DNA from: an uncultured Roseovarius sp.
GTDB lineage: Bacteria > Pseudomonadota > Alphaproteobacteria > Rhodobacterales > Rhodobacteraceae
Length of the DNA stretch: 64,000 bases
Direction: 5' to 3'
NCBI RefSeq assembly: GCF_947489715.1
Contig: NZ_CANLER010000003.1
Span: 367,503-431,502, forward strand
The notes beneath the pieces are model-generated. The model ran no database searches. It saw only the letters and a program-made list of their open reading frames with translations, and was not told the origin of the DNA. Position 1 is the first letter of the stretch. Every line of letters starts with the position of its first letter. The position numbers and the translations under genes are program-made. Positions 21,289 through 30,152 of the stretch are shown in pieces.

Positions 21289-21665
21289 TTGCCCGCCTGG
21301 CGCAGAATACGGGCGTGCATGTGGCGGTCGGGTTCCTGGCGATGGGCAGCTGGGCCGTTTATGCCAACAGCGCGCATCCGATGCCGAAACCGCTGCTGGC
21401 GGGGCTGGTGCAGGGCGCGCTTTCGGGGGCCATCACCTATGCGCTGAAGCGCAGCCTTGACGGGCTGAGGGCCCGCATGGCGCGGGGCTTGGGCTGGTGG
21501 CTGCCACCCCTGATCGCGCTTGCCCTGTCACTATGCCTGCTGGTTGGCGCGCATTTTCTGGCCGGCACGCCCGAGATTGCCCGCACCATCAGCGTGCCCT
21601 ATTCGGTCGCCTGTCTCTACGCGGTCACCTACAATTTCCTGATGTGGAGGAGAGACGCCAAATGA
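21276..21665 (+). CDS. Small membrane protein of the lipid operon, unknown function
   Basis: About 129 residues from GTG 21276 (TTG 21285 is the alternative). It has three likely hydrophobic helices (VAVGFLAMGSWAVYA, LLAGLVQGALSGAITYAL, WWLPPLIALALSLCLLVGAHF) and ends FLMWRRDAK. The stop overlaps the next start as ATGA. No family is recognised. Its place between a CdsA-like and a CDP-alcohol phosphatidyltransferase-like gene suggests a role in making or moving the product lipid, which is inference. Confidence 0.65.
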   Translation: MARLIARLAQNTGVHVAVGFLAMGSWAVYANSAHPMPKPLLAGLVQGALSGAITYALKRSLDGLRARMARGLGWWLPPLIALALSLCLLVGAHFLAGTPEIARTISVPYSVACLYAVTYNFLMWRRDAK

Positions 21666-22282
21666 CCGACCGCCGCCCCATCGCCAGCCGCGAAACCGGC
21701 TGGGCCCGTGGCCTGACCCGCGCGCTGGCCAGGACATCCGTGACGCCCAACCAGATCTCCATCGCCAGCATGGGCTTTGCCGCGCTGGCGGGGGTGGGTT
21801 TTTATCTCGGCGTCGGAGCTGAGGGCTGGGCCCGCGTGGTCCTGCTTCTGCTGGCCGCCCTTTGCTGCCAGCTTCGGCTGATCTGCAACCTGATGGACGG
21901 GTTGGTCGCGGTCGAGGCGGGCAAGGGCACGCCCGATGGCGCCTTTTGGAACGAAGCGCCGGACAGGGTGTCCGACATCCTGATCCTGACCGGCATCGGC
22001 TATGGCATCGGGTTGCCCGGTCTGGGTTGGGCCGCGTCCGCACTGGCCGTGAGCACCGCCTATATCCGCGAACTGGGCCGCGCCGCGACCGGAGAGAATG
22101 ATTTCTGCGGCCCGATGGCAAAACCGCATCGCATGGCCGTGATCACCCTTGCTGCCGTATTGGCCGCGTTCTGGACGGTCGCACCGGTCCTGCAAGGCGC
22201 GCTATGGGTCGTTGCCATCGGTGCAGCCGCAACCGCCTTGCGCCGAAGCTACCGGATGATCGACCGTCTGAAGGCAGAGTAA
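21662..22282 (+). CDS. CDP-alcohol phosphatidyltransferase-like protein with Asn-substituted motif
   Basis: 206 residues with several membrane helices. The family signature Dx2DGx2ARx8Gx3Dx3D is recognisable with exact spacing in NLMDGLVAVEAGKGTPDG and the following AFWNEAPD, but the first and third Asp are Asn and the Arg is Val. Asp 2 (in DG) and Asp 4 remain. In the canonical family the first three Asp bind two metal ions and the fourth is the base, so chemistry or metal use may differ. As I recall, enterobacterial YnbA carries similar Asn substitutions and lies beside the CdsA-like ynbB. The gene starts at ATG 21662, overlapping the preceding stop. It ends the operon. Confidence 0.8.
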   Translation: MTDRRPIASRETGWARGLTRALARTSVTPNQISIASMGFAALAGVGFYLGVGAEGWARVVLLLLAALCCQLRLICNLMDGLVAVEAGKGTPDGAFWNEAPDRVSDILILTGIGYGIGLPGLGWAASALAVSTAYIRELGRAATGENDFCGPMAKPHRMAVITLAAVLAAFWTVAPVLQGALWVVAIGAAATALRRSYRMIDRLKAE

Positions 22283-22515
22283 CCATCGCTGGGCGGACTG
22301 GCGTCAAACCTCTGAGCACGGAACGAGTGCCAGATCATTGAGGTGACAAGCAGGAACACGCGGTTTGATATTTGGACAAGAGCCCCGATAGGACAGCAAC
22401 CGACCTTGAGGAGGTTGACAACGGGATTTCGTCGCGAAAGCACTCACCGGGGGCAAGCTGTATCAATCAGCAAAATGCACACAAGGCGATCTGCTGCAGC
22501 TGGAACTTTCCGAAA

Positions 22516-23835
22516 TCAGTAGACACGTTCATAAGCCGCGCAGCGTGCGCTGGTGTCTTTGTCTTTCAGAAACGCAATCTCACCCCGTTTATGGGCGGTG
22601 TAGACGGCTGGGAAAGCAGCGGGAAACCAGCCGCAGACGGTTTTGTTTTCCTCAAACCGGCGGAGCGCCTCTTCGAGCGTTTCGGGCAGGCGGACATACC
22701 CGCGCACCGACAGCTCATTGGCGGACAATACCGACAGATCTTCTTCGGTGACGTTTGGGGCGGGCAAGCCATCTTCGATCCCCTGCGCCCCGGCGTGAAC
22801 AATTGCGGCAAGCGCCAGATAGGGCGAGGCGGCGGCATCTGCGGCGCGGTATTCAAAATTGTACTGGCGCGCGATGCTGGACGGATCTGTCGCCGTCACC
22901 GGACAGATGCGCACCGAAGCTTCACGGTCTCTGAATCCAAGGTTATTGTAGGCCGCAGACCAGCGATGTGGGGTCAGCCGCAGATACGAAACATCAGACG
23001 GGGCCGTCAGGGCGATGATGCTTTCGAGATATTTCAGCACGCCGGCAATAAACGAACCGGTGACCTTTGACATGCCCGCAACGCCGCTTTCATCGTAGGT
23101 TGCGGGGGCGCCGTTTTCGTCCAGAAAGCTGATATGGATATGCACCCCGTTGCCGACACCGTCGGGATCGCGGATGGGGGTGAATGTCACCTGTTCATCC
23201 AGGCGTTTTGCGGTCATGCGCGTGACCTCACGCAGCACCGTGGCCTGATCGGCCGAACGGTGATCCTGGGCGGGTCCATTGGTAACCTCGTATTGGTTGG
23301 CGCCATATTCCTTCATGAAGGTGTCGGGGACCAGCCCGGCCTGGTCCAGTGCCGCCATTAGCGCTTCGCCAAATGGGCGGCGCTCGGCGAACCCGCTGAG
23401 GGTGTAGGCCTCACCTGGTTGTTCACCGCCGGTCTTGAACTGAAACTCATGCTCGAAGGCGGACATAAGACTGACGCCACCTGCGGATTTCAGTCTATCC
23501 AGTGCTGCTTTCAAGAGAGAACGCGAGCAGAAATCCCACGGCCTGCCGTCAAGATCGGTGATGTCACCCAGCATGAATTGCTCAACCGCACCACCGTCTT
23601 GGAAATCCAGCACCACATTCGTATATTCATCCGGGATCAGCAGCAGATCGCCAAGTGCACCAAAGGGGCTGTCGGCGATTGCATCAAAGCAGGTGATCAT
23701 CACATTCGTCGGCGTCCAGCCAACCCCCCGTTTCAGGCGTTTTTCCAGATCAGACGCAGGAAAAGCCTTGCCACGAACCTTACCGGCAAGGTCCGACGTG
23801 GCCGCAAAAATCATTGGAGTCTTAATCATCGTCAT
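22516..23835 (-). CDS. Glutamine-synthetase-family ligase (gamma-glutamyl amine type)
   Basis: 439 residues. The GS catalytic domain is clear: SAFEHEFQF (metal Glu), NQYEVTNGPAQDHRSADQ, GNGVHIHISFLD (metal His) and LTPHRWSAAYNN followed by FRDREASVRICP for phosphate and Arg contacts. It lacks the adenylylation Tyr segment of GlnA and fits the group that includes PuuA and GlnT-like enzymes, which glutamylate amines. The start may be ATG 23835 or 23829; either overlaps the end of the upstream RpiR gene, so the pair is co-translated. Facing it are a transporter and an N-formylglutamate amidohydrolase-type enzyme, so a role in use of an amine or N-compound is likely. Confidence 0.85.
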   Translation of the reverse strand: MTMIKTPMIFAATSDLAGKVRGKAFPASDLEKRLKRGVGWTPTNVMITCFDAIADSPFGALGDLLLIPDEYTNVVLDFQDGGAVEQFMLGDITDLDGRPWDFCSRSLLKAALDRLKSAGGVSLMSAFEHEFQFKTGGEQPGEAYTLSGFAERRPFGEALMAALDQAGLVPDTFMKEYGANQYEVTNGPAQDHRSADQATVLREVTRMTAKRLDEQVTFTPIRDPDGVGNGVHIHISFLDENGAPATYDESGVAGMSKVTGSFIAGVLKYLESIIALTAPSDVSYLRLTPHRWSAAYNNLGFRDREASVRICPVTATDPSSIARQYNFEYRAADAAASPYLALAAIVHAGAQGIEDGLPAPNVTEEDLSVLSANELSVRGYVRLPETLEEALRRFEENKTVCGWFPAAFPAVYTAHKRGEIAFLKDKDTSARCAAYERVY

Positions 23836-24673
23836 GCTCTCCAAAATCCAACCGCACTGAATCCCATTCTTCGATGCGGGTTTTTGTATGGTCCCAGTTT
23901 TCCTCGGCGATGCGGGTCACAAGTGCCTCGACCAATGCCAGCGCCCCGGTATAGCTGTCCCACAGGGTGCCGCTGTCAATCGGCACGGCCAGAACTTCGC
24001 TGGCGCGTCCCGAAATCGGCGACAGCCATTCATCCGTCAGCAGGATCACCTGCACATTGCGTTTATCAATTGCCTTCTGGGCAAGGGCAGACAGGCTGTT
24101 TTGATAGCGTCGAAAATCAAAGATGAATAATACGTCGCGCGGGCGCATCCTCAGCAAATACTCCGGCCAGACCTCGGGGTCCGAGGGCAGGTGAAACACT
24201 TTGGCGCGGATCTGGCGCAGGTGCAGCGACAGGTATTGGGCCAGAGTGTCACTCATCCTGCCGCCAATCACATAAATGCTGCGTCGCTCATCCGCCAACA
24301 TAGCGGAAATGCGCCCAAACTGGGCCTCGGACACGGCCTTGGTCGCGTCTTTCACCACGGCCCCGGCGCGCTCAAGGAAACTTTCGAGGAAAGCACCGTG
24401 GATGGGGGCACTGACGGCTTGCAGCTCTACCGGCGAGCGCTGGCCCTGTTTCAATTCTCCGATCAAATGGCGTTGAAAATCCTGAAATCCCTGAAATCCC
24501 AGTTTGGTGACAAAACGCGAAATACTGGGCGGCGAGGTGTTGGTGGCCCGGGCAAGCTCCTGGATCGGCTCTAACCCGGCAAACGGATAGTCCAGCAACA
24601 GCGCCGTCGACAGCTTGCGCTCGGTCGATGTCAGGTCGTCCGACAATTGTTCTATGCGTTCACGAACTTGCAT
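23822..24673 (-). CDS. RpiR/MurR family transcriptional regulator
   Basis: 283 residues. The N-terminal HTH (about 1-75) contains IQELARATNTSPPSISRFVTKLGF, and the C-terminal SIS domain (about 120-265) contains IYVIGGRMSDTLAQYLSLHL and DVLFIFDFRRYQNS. Such regulators usually sense a sugar phosphate, but relatives near amine and amino-acid genes exist. It is divergent from the transporter operon (117 nt between start codons) and co-translated with the GS-like gene, so it probably controls both sides. Confidence 0.9.
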   Translation of the reverse strand: MQVRERIEQLSDDLTSTERKLSTALLLDYPFAGLEPIQELARATNTSPPSISRFVTKLGFQGFQDFQRHLIGELKQGQRSPVELQAVSAPIHGAFLESFLERAGAVVKDATKAVSEAQFGRISAMLADERRSIYVIGGRMSDTLAQYLSLHLRQIRAKVFHLPSDPEVWPEYLLRMRPRDVLFIFDFRRYQNSLSALAQKAIDKRNVQVILLTDEWLSPISGRASEVLAVPIDSGTLWDSYTGALALVEALVTRIAEENWDHTKTRIEEWDSVRLDFGEHDDD

Positions 24674-24734
24674 TCTGCCTCCTGCCCGACAATGGAACCA
24701 CTATGAAAAGAATTTGTCAATTAATGCAACACAG

Positions 24735-24764
24735 TTGACTTTGAAAAATATAGATCACTATGGT
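24735..24764 (+). promoter_or_regulatory. Putative sigma70 promoter of the transporter operon with dyad
   Basis: TTGACT (24735-24740) and TATGGT (24759-24764) are 18 nt apart, 26 nt before the start codon. A GTCAA (24717-24721) upstream forms a dyad with TTGAC in the -35 region and is a candidate site for the divergent RpiR regulator. Confidence 0.4.
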
Positions 24765-24790
24765 ATCTCAACAGATCTTTGAGATTCTAC

Positions 24791-26572
24791 ATGATTACAT
24801 CACCGCGCAAACACATCATTGTCTCGGTCACGGCTATCGTTCTGGCGGTTGTCGTGGCAGCGGTTCTGGCGACGGTACTGGGCACGGCAAGTGAACGGGT
24901 TCTGACTGTGTTCTTCATCTCGTTGATCGCGGTGGTCGGCATGGGGGTCTATAGCGGAAATTCCGGGATTTTGACGTTTGGGCACCTGTCGTTCATGGCC
25001 ATCGGGGCCTATGCGGCATCTCTGCTGACCCTTCCGGCACAGCTCAAGATCGCGACCCTGCCAAAGCTGCCCGAATGGTTGGCGACAACGGAAATGGGCC
25101 TGTTACCGGCAACCTTGATCGCCGTGCTTTTGACCTGCGCGGTTGCCCTGCTGATAGGCCTGGCGATTGGCAAGCTTGAAGGGTCGGCGGCCGTGATCTC
25201 GACCCTGGGGCTGTTGATCATCGTGCACGGCATCGCCATTGGCTGGCGCGATGTGACACGCGGATCGCAGACCTTCTTTGGCATCCCGCGCGAGGCCTCG
25301 CTTTGGGTGGCCGCAATCGGTGTCATCATCGCGCTGATAGTTGCCCGGCTTTATCGCGATTCCATTTCAGGACTGCGCCTGCGGGCGGGTCGTGAAAACG
25401 CCATTGCCGCCAGTGCGGTGGGTGTCCGTATCCGGCGCGAACGGCTGATCTCGTTTGTTCTCAGTGCCGCCCTGATGGCCCTGTCCGGTGCATTGATCGC
25501 ACATTTCCTGGGCGCCATCAGCCCCAAGAAATTCTACTTCACCGACACTTTTTTGCTGCTTGCCATGCTGATCGTCGGCGGCATGACAACGGTGACCGGC
25601 GCCATAACCGGTGCGGTGACCATCACCATCGTGATCGAGGTTTTGCGCCGCTTCGAAGGTGGCTTCACGCTGGCAGGCTGGGACATGCCTGCGATTTTTG
25701 GCACCACCCAGATCGGCATCGGGTTGATCATCCTCTTTGCCATGTTCCGCAAACCCGACGGGTTGGCGGGCCTCAAGGAATGGGAAGAACGCCTGTTTCC
25801 CGGCAGACCCGGTACCAAAGCCGCACCTGACATCGCTCAAAGCGCAAAGGCCGAGCCCCTGACCGCCACGGGCATGACCATGCAATTTGGCGGATTGGTT
25901 GCGGTGAATGATGTCGCCCTCACCCTGAACCCGGGTGAAATTACCGGGCTGATCGGGCCAAACGGATCGGGCAAGACAACCCTGATGAACATGTTGTCAG
26001 GCGTATTGGTGCCCACCAAAGGCAGGTTCTACCAGGGCACCACAGAACTGTCGGGCCTGGTATCGCACGAGATCGCAAACCGCGGAATTGCACGGACATT
26101 CCAGAACATCCGCCTGTTTGACACCCTGAGCGTCTATCAAAACGTGTTGGTCGCGGCCTTGTCGACAAACGGGGGCAAGAATGCCCACGGCCGTGCCCAG
26201 GCCGCGCTGACGCGGATGGGCGTTGCGGATCACGCGGACGAGGACGCCGGAACACTGTCTTACGGCGATCAACGCCGGGTCGAGATTGCCCGCGCCCTGG
26301 CCTGCCAGCCATCGCTGTTGTTCCTGGATGAACCGGCCGCAGGCATGAACCGCGATGAAACCGATAACCTGACCGAAACCCTGCGCGCCCTGACCCGTGA
26401 TCTGGGGCTGGGGATTTTACTGGTCGATCATGACCTGAAGCTGATCAACCAGCTTTGCGATCGCATCGCAGTGCTGAACGAGGGCCATCTGATCGCCGAA
26501 GGCACCCCACAAGACATCCGAAATAACCCTGTCGTGATTGAGGCCTATCTTGGCCCCAACCGACAAGACTGA
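24791..26572 (+). CDS. Branched-chain-type ABC transporter, fused permease (LivM) and ATPase (LivG)
   Basis: 593 residues in one frame. Residues about 1-335 are a LivM-type permease with around ten helices (GNSGILTFGHLSFMAIGAYA is the family hallmark). Residues about 355-593 are a LivG-type ATPase: Walker A IGPNGSGKTT, signature LSYGDQRRVEIARAL, Walker B LLFLDEPAAGMN and switch His in VDHDLKL. These parts are separate genes in most operons. The start ATG 24791 gives a short cytoplasmic N-terminus; TTG at 24779 is less likely. It is first in the six-gene plus-strand operon. Confidence 0.9.
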   Translation: MITSPRKHIIVSVTAIVLAVVVAAVLATVLGTASERVLTVFFISLIAVVGMGVYSGNSGILTFGHLSFMAIGAYAASLLTLPAQLKIATLPKLPEWLATTEMGLLPATLIAVLLTCAVALLIGLAIGKLEGSAAVISTLGLLIIVHGIAIGWRDVTRGSQTFFGIPREASLWVAAIGVIIALIVARLYRDSISGLRLRAGRENAIAASAVGVRIRRERLISFVLSAALMALSGALIAHFLGAISPKKFYFTDTFLLLAMLIVGGMTTVTGAITGAVTITIVIEVLRRFEGGFTLAGWDMPAIFGTTQIGIGLIILFAMFRKPDGLAGLKEWEERLFPGRPGTKAAPDIAQSAKAEPLTATGMTMQFGGLVAVNDVALTLNPGEITGLIGPNGSGKTTLMNMLSGVLVPTKGRFYQGTTELSGLVSHEIANRGIARTFQNIRLFDTLSVYQNVLVAALSTNGGKNAHGRAQAALTRMGVADHADEDAGTLSYGDQRRVEIARALACQPSLLFLDEPAAGMNRDETDNLTETLRALTRDLGLGILLVDHDLKLINQLCDRIAVLNEGHLIAEGTPQDIRNNPVVIEAYLGPNRQD

Positions 26573-26596
26573 CCAAAACCAACAGGAGGAAGATAA

Positions 26597-27757
26597 ATGA
26601 AAAAGACATTACTTGCATCAACCATGGTGGTCGCAGCCGCACTTGCCGGGCCTGTCTCCGCCGAAGCTTTGAAAATTGGCCTTGCGACCGCGCAAACCGG
26701 CGGGCTTGCCGGCTATGATGGCCCGGTAATCGAAGGTCTGCACATCGCAGTGGACGAGATCAACGCGGCGGGCGGCATCAATGGCAAAATCATGATCGAG
26801 CTGATTGAAAAAGATGTCCGCTCGGACGCGGCGCAAACCGCGATTGCGGTGCAGGAACTGGCGGATGAAGGCGTGTCCGTTCTGGTTCTGCCCTGTGACG
26901 CCGACCCGTCACTGGCGGCAATCGGCACGGTGACCACTGCGCAAATCCCAGCGATATCAACCTGTGCCTCGTCCCCTACCTTGCCAATGATTGGTGGGGA
27001 TTACATGTTCGCCAACTTCCCCGGCGATAACGTGCAGGCCACGGTCAGCGCCGAATGGGCCTGGGCACAAGGCCATAAATCAGCCTACATCATCTACTCG
27101 CCCGACACCCAGTATACCACCATGCCGCTCTACTTTGCGGATGTGTTCAGCGCGCTGGGCGGCACCATGATGGGGCAAGATACCCATACCATCGGTCAAC
27201 AGGATTTCTCGGCGATTGCCACCCGCATTGCCGCGCTTAATCCGCAACCTGATGTGATCATGACCTCGTCCTATGAGCCTGATTTCCCCTCAATGCTCAA
27301 AGCCTTGCGCGCCGCCGGTGTCACGGCCCAGGTGATCGGGTCAGACGGTATCGACAGCCCGACCACCTTCTCACTCGGTGATGTGGGTGAAGGCGTCGTG
27401 TTTTCCACCGCCGGTCACGCCACCGAAGGAAGCCCGCTGGCTGACTTCAATGCCAAATACGAGGCTGTCACCGGGAACGCGTCTGAGACCGTGTTCAACG
27501 CGGTTGGGTATGATCTGGTTGTCGTCGTCGCCGAGGCGGTCAAGGCCGCAGGAGGTTCGACCGACCCGGTCGCCATTCGCGATGCGATGGCCGAACTTGA
27601 AAACGTGCGCGGAGCAACCAGCCTGATCACCTATAAAGGCACCAATGGCATGCCTGTGCGCGAGGTCACGCTGATCCGGGTCAAGAACGGTGCGCGCGAA
27701 TTGGTCGGACAGCCCAGCCCAACGGCTTCGCTGATCCCGCCCGCCCGCATGCAATAA
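26597..27757 (+). CDS. Periplasmic amino-acid-type binding protein (LivK-like)
   Basis: 386 residues. A Sec signal peptide (residues 1-23, ending VSAEA) is followed by a type I periplasmic binding fold: KIGLATAQTGGLAGYDGP at the mature N-terminus, then DVRSDAAQTAIAVQELADEGV. It is preceded by AGGAGG. It delivers the ligand to the fused permease and LivH. The ligand is unknown; the neighbours suggest an amino acid derivative, amide or amine and not a plain branched-chain amino acid. Confidence 0.9.
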   Translation: MKKTLLASTMVVAAALAGPVSAEALKIGLATAQTGGLAGYDGPVIEGLHIAVDEINAAGGINGKIMIELIEKDVRSDAAQTAIAVQELADEGVSVLVLPCDADPSLAAIGTVTTAQIPAISTCASSPTLPMIGGDYMFANFPGDNVQATVSAEWAWAQGHKSAYIIYSPDTQYTTMPLYFADVFSALGGTMMGQDTHTIGQQDFSAIATRIAALNPQPDVIMTSSYEPDFPSMLKALRAAGVTAQVIGSDGIDSPTTFSLGDVGEGVVFSTAGHATEGSPLADFNAKYEAVTGNASETVFNAVGYDLVVVVAEAVKAAGGSTDPVAIRDAMAELENVRGATSLITYKGTNGMPVREVTLIRVKNGARELVGQPSPTASLIPPARMQ

Positions 27758-27768
27758 GGCTCTCCCCC

Positions 27769-28485
27769 ATGGCATCGCTTCTTTCAGTCCAGTCGCTTGC
27801 GGTCAGTTATGGCCCGATCGAAGCGGTGCGCGGGGTCGATTTCGACATCCAGAAAGGCGAGATCGTCGCCTTTCTGGGCGCCAACGGGGCCGGAAAATCC
27901 TCGACCCTGAATGCGCTGGTGGGCCTGGTGCCGGTCGCCAGCGGCACGGTGTCCTTCAAGGGCGAAGATATCACTGATTGGGCACCGGAAAACCTGGCCC
28001 CGGCAGGATTGACCTTGTCGCCTGAGGGACGGCGGGTCTTTGGCGCGTTGAGTGTTGCGGAAAACCTGCGCATGGGCGCCTTTTCAATCAAGGACAAGGT
28101 GGCATTGGAGGCCGCATGGGAGCGGGTCTATACCTTGTTTCCCATCCTTCACGAACGCCGCGATCAGTTCGCCGGAACCCTGTCGGGTGGTCAGCAACAG
28201 ATGCTGGCGGTCGGACGGGCCTTGATGAGCAATCCCAGCCTCTTGTTGCTGGATGAGCCGTCGCTGGGTCTGGCCCCCAAGATCGTCGGTCAAATCTTTG
28301 ATCTTATCGCGCTGTTGCGCGACCAAGGGGTGACGCTCGCGCTGGTCGAACAAAATGTCTCAATGGCGTTGGAAATTGCCGACCGGGGCTATGTGCTTGC
28401 CAGCGGCAAGATAGTGGCCTCAGGCCCAGCCGCCGAACTGGCCCGGTCAGAGGCATTGAAATCAGCCTATCTGGGGGGCGAATAG
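27769..28485 (+). CDS. livF: Branched-chain-type ABC transporter ATPase
   Basis: 238 residues. Walker A is LGANGAGKSS, the signature LSGGQQQMLAVGRALM, Walker B LLLLDEPSLGLAP and the switch region LVEQNVSMAL, which together match LivF. It pairs with the LivG half of the fusion protein. The gene starts 11 nt after the binding-protein stop and ends one base into the next start. Confidence 0.92.
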   Translation: MASLLSVQSLAVSYGPIEAVRGVDFDIQKGEIVAFLGANGAGKSSTLNALVGLVPVASGTVSFKGEDITDWAPENLAPAGLTLSPEGRRVFGALSVAENLRMGAFSIKDKVALEAAWERVYTLFPILHERRDQFAGTLSGGQQQMLAVGRALMSNPSLLLLDEPSLGLAPKIVGQIFDLIALLRDQGVTLALVEQNVSMALEIADRGYVLASGKIVASGPAAELARSEALKSAYLGGE

Positions 28486-29378
28486 TGGATTTGCTATTAC
28501 AACAAACCGTCAATGCCTTTGCCCTTGGCGGCACCTATGCGTTGCTGGCGCTTGGACTGGCGGTGGTCTTTTCGATCATGGGGCTGATCAACTTTGCCCA
28601 TGGTGAGTTGATGACCATTGCCGGATATACACTTATGTACTGCGGCATCGCCGGGGTATCCTTTATGCTGGCGGTACCACTGGCGATTGCCATGGCGATG
28701 ATTGCGGCGGTGCTGATGGAGCGTATCGCCTTTCGCCCGGTGCGAAACAGTTCTGGTGCGACCATGCTGGTGACCAGCTTTGCCGTATCCATGATCCTGC
28801 AGGTGCTGTTCCAAAACCTCATATCCACACGCTCGCAGGCGGTAATCTTACCAGCGATCCTGTCCCAGTCGGTCACAATTGGCGGCCTGGTCATCGGCGT
28901 GAACAAAATCGCGGCGATTGTCGCGACCATCGTGATGCTGATCTTTCTGGATATCTTTATGAAGCGTCAGAAAACCGGCATCGCCATGCGCGCCGCAGCC
29001 GAAGATTTCAACATTGCCCGCCTGATGGGCATCCGCGCCAATACCGTGATTGCCGGTGCCTTTGCCCTGTCGGGCATGCTGGCCGGGGTGGCCGCGGTCT
29101 TGTGGGTCTCGCAGCGATCCTCGGTTGATCCGCACATGGGGTTCCTGCCCGTGGTCAAAGCCTTTATCGCCGCCATACTTGGCGGCCTCGGCAGCCTGCG
29201 CGGCGCCGTCGCCGGGGGTTTTCTGCTGGGCTTTATCGAGATCTACCTGGCCGCGTTTCTGCCTCCCGGATTGCAAGAGTTCCGCGACCCCATCGGGCTC
29301 AGTATCGTTGTCGCGATCCTGCTTTTCCGCCCCAACGGGTTGATCCCGGCGGCATCTCTCAAAAGCGAAAAGGTGTGA
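28485..29378 (+). CDS. livH: Branched-chain-type ABC transporter permease
   Basis: 297 residues with about eight membrane helices and the LivH family motifs GLAVVFSIMGLINFAHGEL near the N-terminus and AILGGLGSLRGAVAGGFLLG near the C-terminus. It starts with GTG that shares one base with the livF stop, and its TGA is overlapped by the GTG of the next gene. With the fused protein it forms the membrane channel. Confidence 0.92.
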   Translation: MDLLLQQTVNAFALGGTYALLALGLAVVFSIMGLINFAHGELMTIAGYTLMYCGIAGVSFMLAVPLAIAMAMIAAVLMERIAFRPVRNSSGATMLVTSFAVSMILQVLFQNLISTRSQAVILPAILSQSVTIGGLVIGVNKIAAIVATIVMLIFLDIFMKRQKTGIAMRAAAEDFNIARLMGIRANTVIAGAFALSGMLAGVAAVLWVSQRSSVDPHMGFLPVVKAFIAAILGGLGSLRGAVAGGFLLGFIEIYLAAFLPPGLQEFRDPIGLSIVVAILLFRPNGLIPAASLKSEKV

Positions 29379-30151
29379 TTTTGTTGCACAATGCTGCACC
29401 CCGGCCCCTACTTGGCCAAGATGACCCACCACCGGTCGAACTGGTTAACGAAGCCAGTGACCACCCGTTGGTTCTGGTGTGCGAACATGCAGGGCAAGCG
29501 ATCCCAAAGGCGCTAAATGGCCTGGGTCTCAGCAGGGATAATCTGGACAGCCACGTCGGCTGGGACATCGGGGCCGAGGCGGTGACACGACATATGGCAC
29601 AAGCCTTGGGTGCCCCCGCGGTGATCCAGCCTTACAGCCGATTGGTGATTGACTGTAACCGCCCGCCGGATGCACCCGACGCCATGCCAGCAGCCAACCA
29701 CGGCGTCACCGTCCCCGGCAACCAGGCGCTTGATACACCAGCCCGAAATGCCCGCATTTGCGAGATATTCGAGCCGTTTCACGCCGCCGTAGCCAACTGC
29801 ATCGCGCGGCACCCCCGCCGGATTGTCGTGGCCATTCACAGCTTCACGCCATCGCTCGGCGGGCATCACAGGCCCTGGCATATCGGGTTTTTGTTTCGCA
29901 AAGACACCGAAACCTCGGGCCATCTGGGCCGTTTCATCAGCGATGCCGACCCTGGTCTGACTGTGGGTATGAACCAGCCCTATCAGATCGACGACGGATC
30001 TGACTGGTTCGTCCCGCACCACGGCGAGGCCGGTAATATACCGCACAGCCTGATCGAAATCCGCAATGACCTGATTTGCGAAACAGCAGGTCAGGCATCT
30101 TGGGCCAAGACCCTTGGTGCCGCCATCGACCGATATCTCAAGGAGGTCTGA
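29375..30151 (+). CDS. N-formylglutamate amidohydrolase family protein
   Basis: 258 residues. LVLVCEHAGQAIP carries the zinc-ligand Glu-His pair, followed by HVGWDIGA and VIDCNRPPD, then IHSFTP with a further zinc His. These are the marks of the family (HutG2-like). Known members release formate from N-formyl-L-glutamate or N-formyl-L-aspartate. It begins with a GTG in a 4-nt GTGA overlap with livH, so it is firmly part of the transport operon. The substrate is probably a product of the imported compound. No hut genes are near, so histidine breakdown is not implied. Confidence 0.85.
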   Translation: MILLHNAAPRPLLGQDDPPPVELVNEASDHPLVLVCEHAGQAIPKALNGLGLSRDNLDSHVGWDIGAEAVTRHMAQALGAPAVIQPYSRLVIDCNRPPDAPDAMPAANHGVTVPGNQALDTPARNARICEIFEPFHAAVANCIARHPRRIVVAIHSFTPSLGGHHRPWHIGFLFRKDTETSGHLGRFISDADPGLTVGMNQPYQIDDGSDWFVPHHGEAGNIPHSLIEIRNDLICETAGQASWAKTLGAAIDRYLKEV

Positions 30152-30152
30152 C

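Noticed and set aside
29375..30151. Assignment of the amidohydrolase to histidine degradation (hutG)
   Set aside because: No hutH, hutU, hutI or hutF is near, and the gene is coupled to a transporter operon of another kind.
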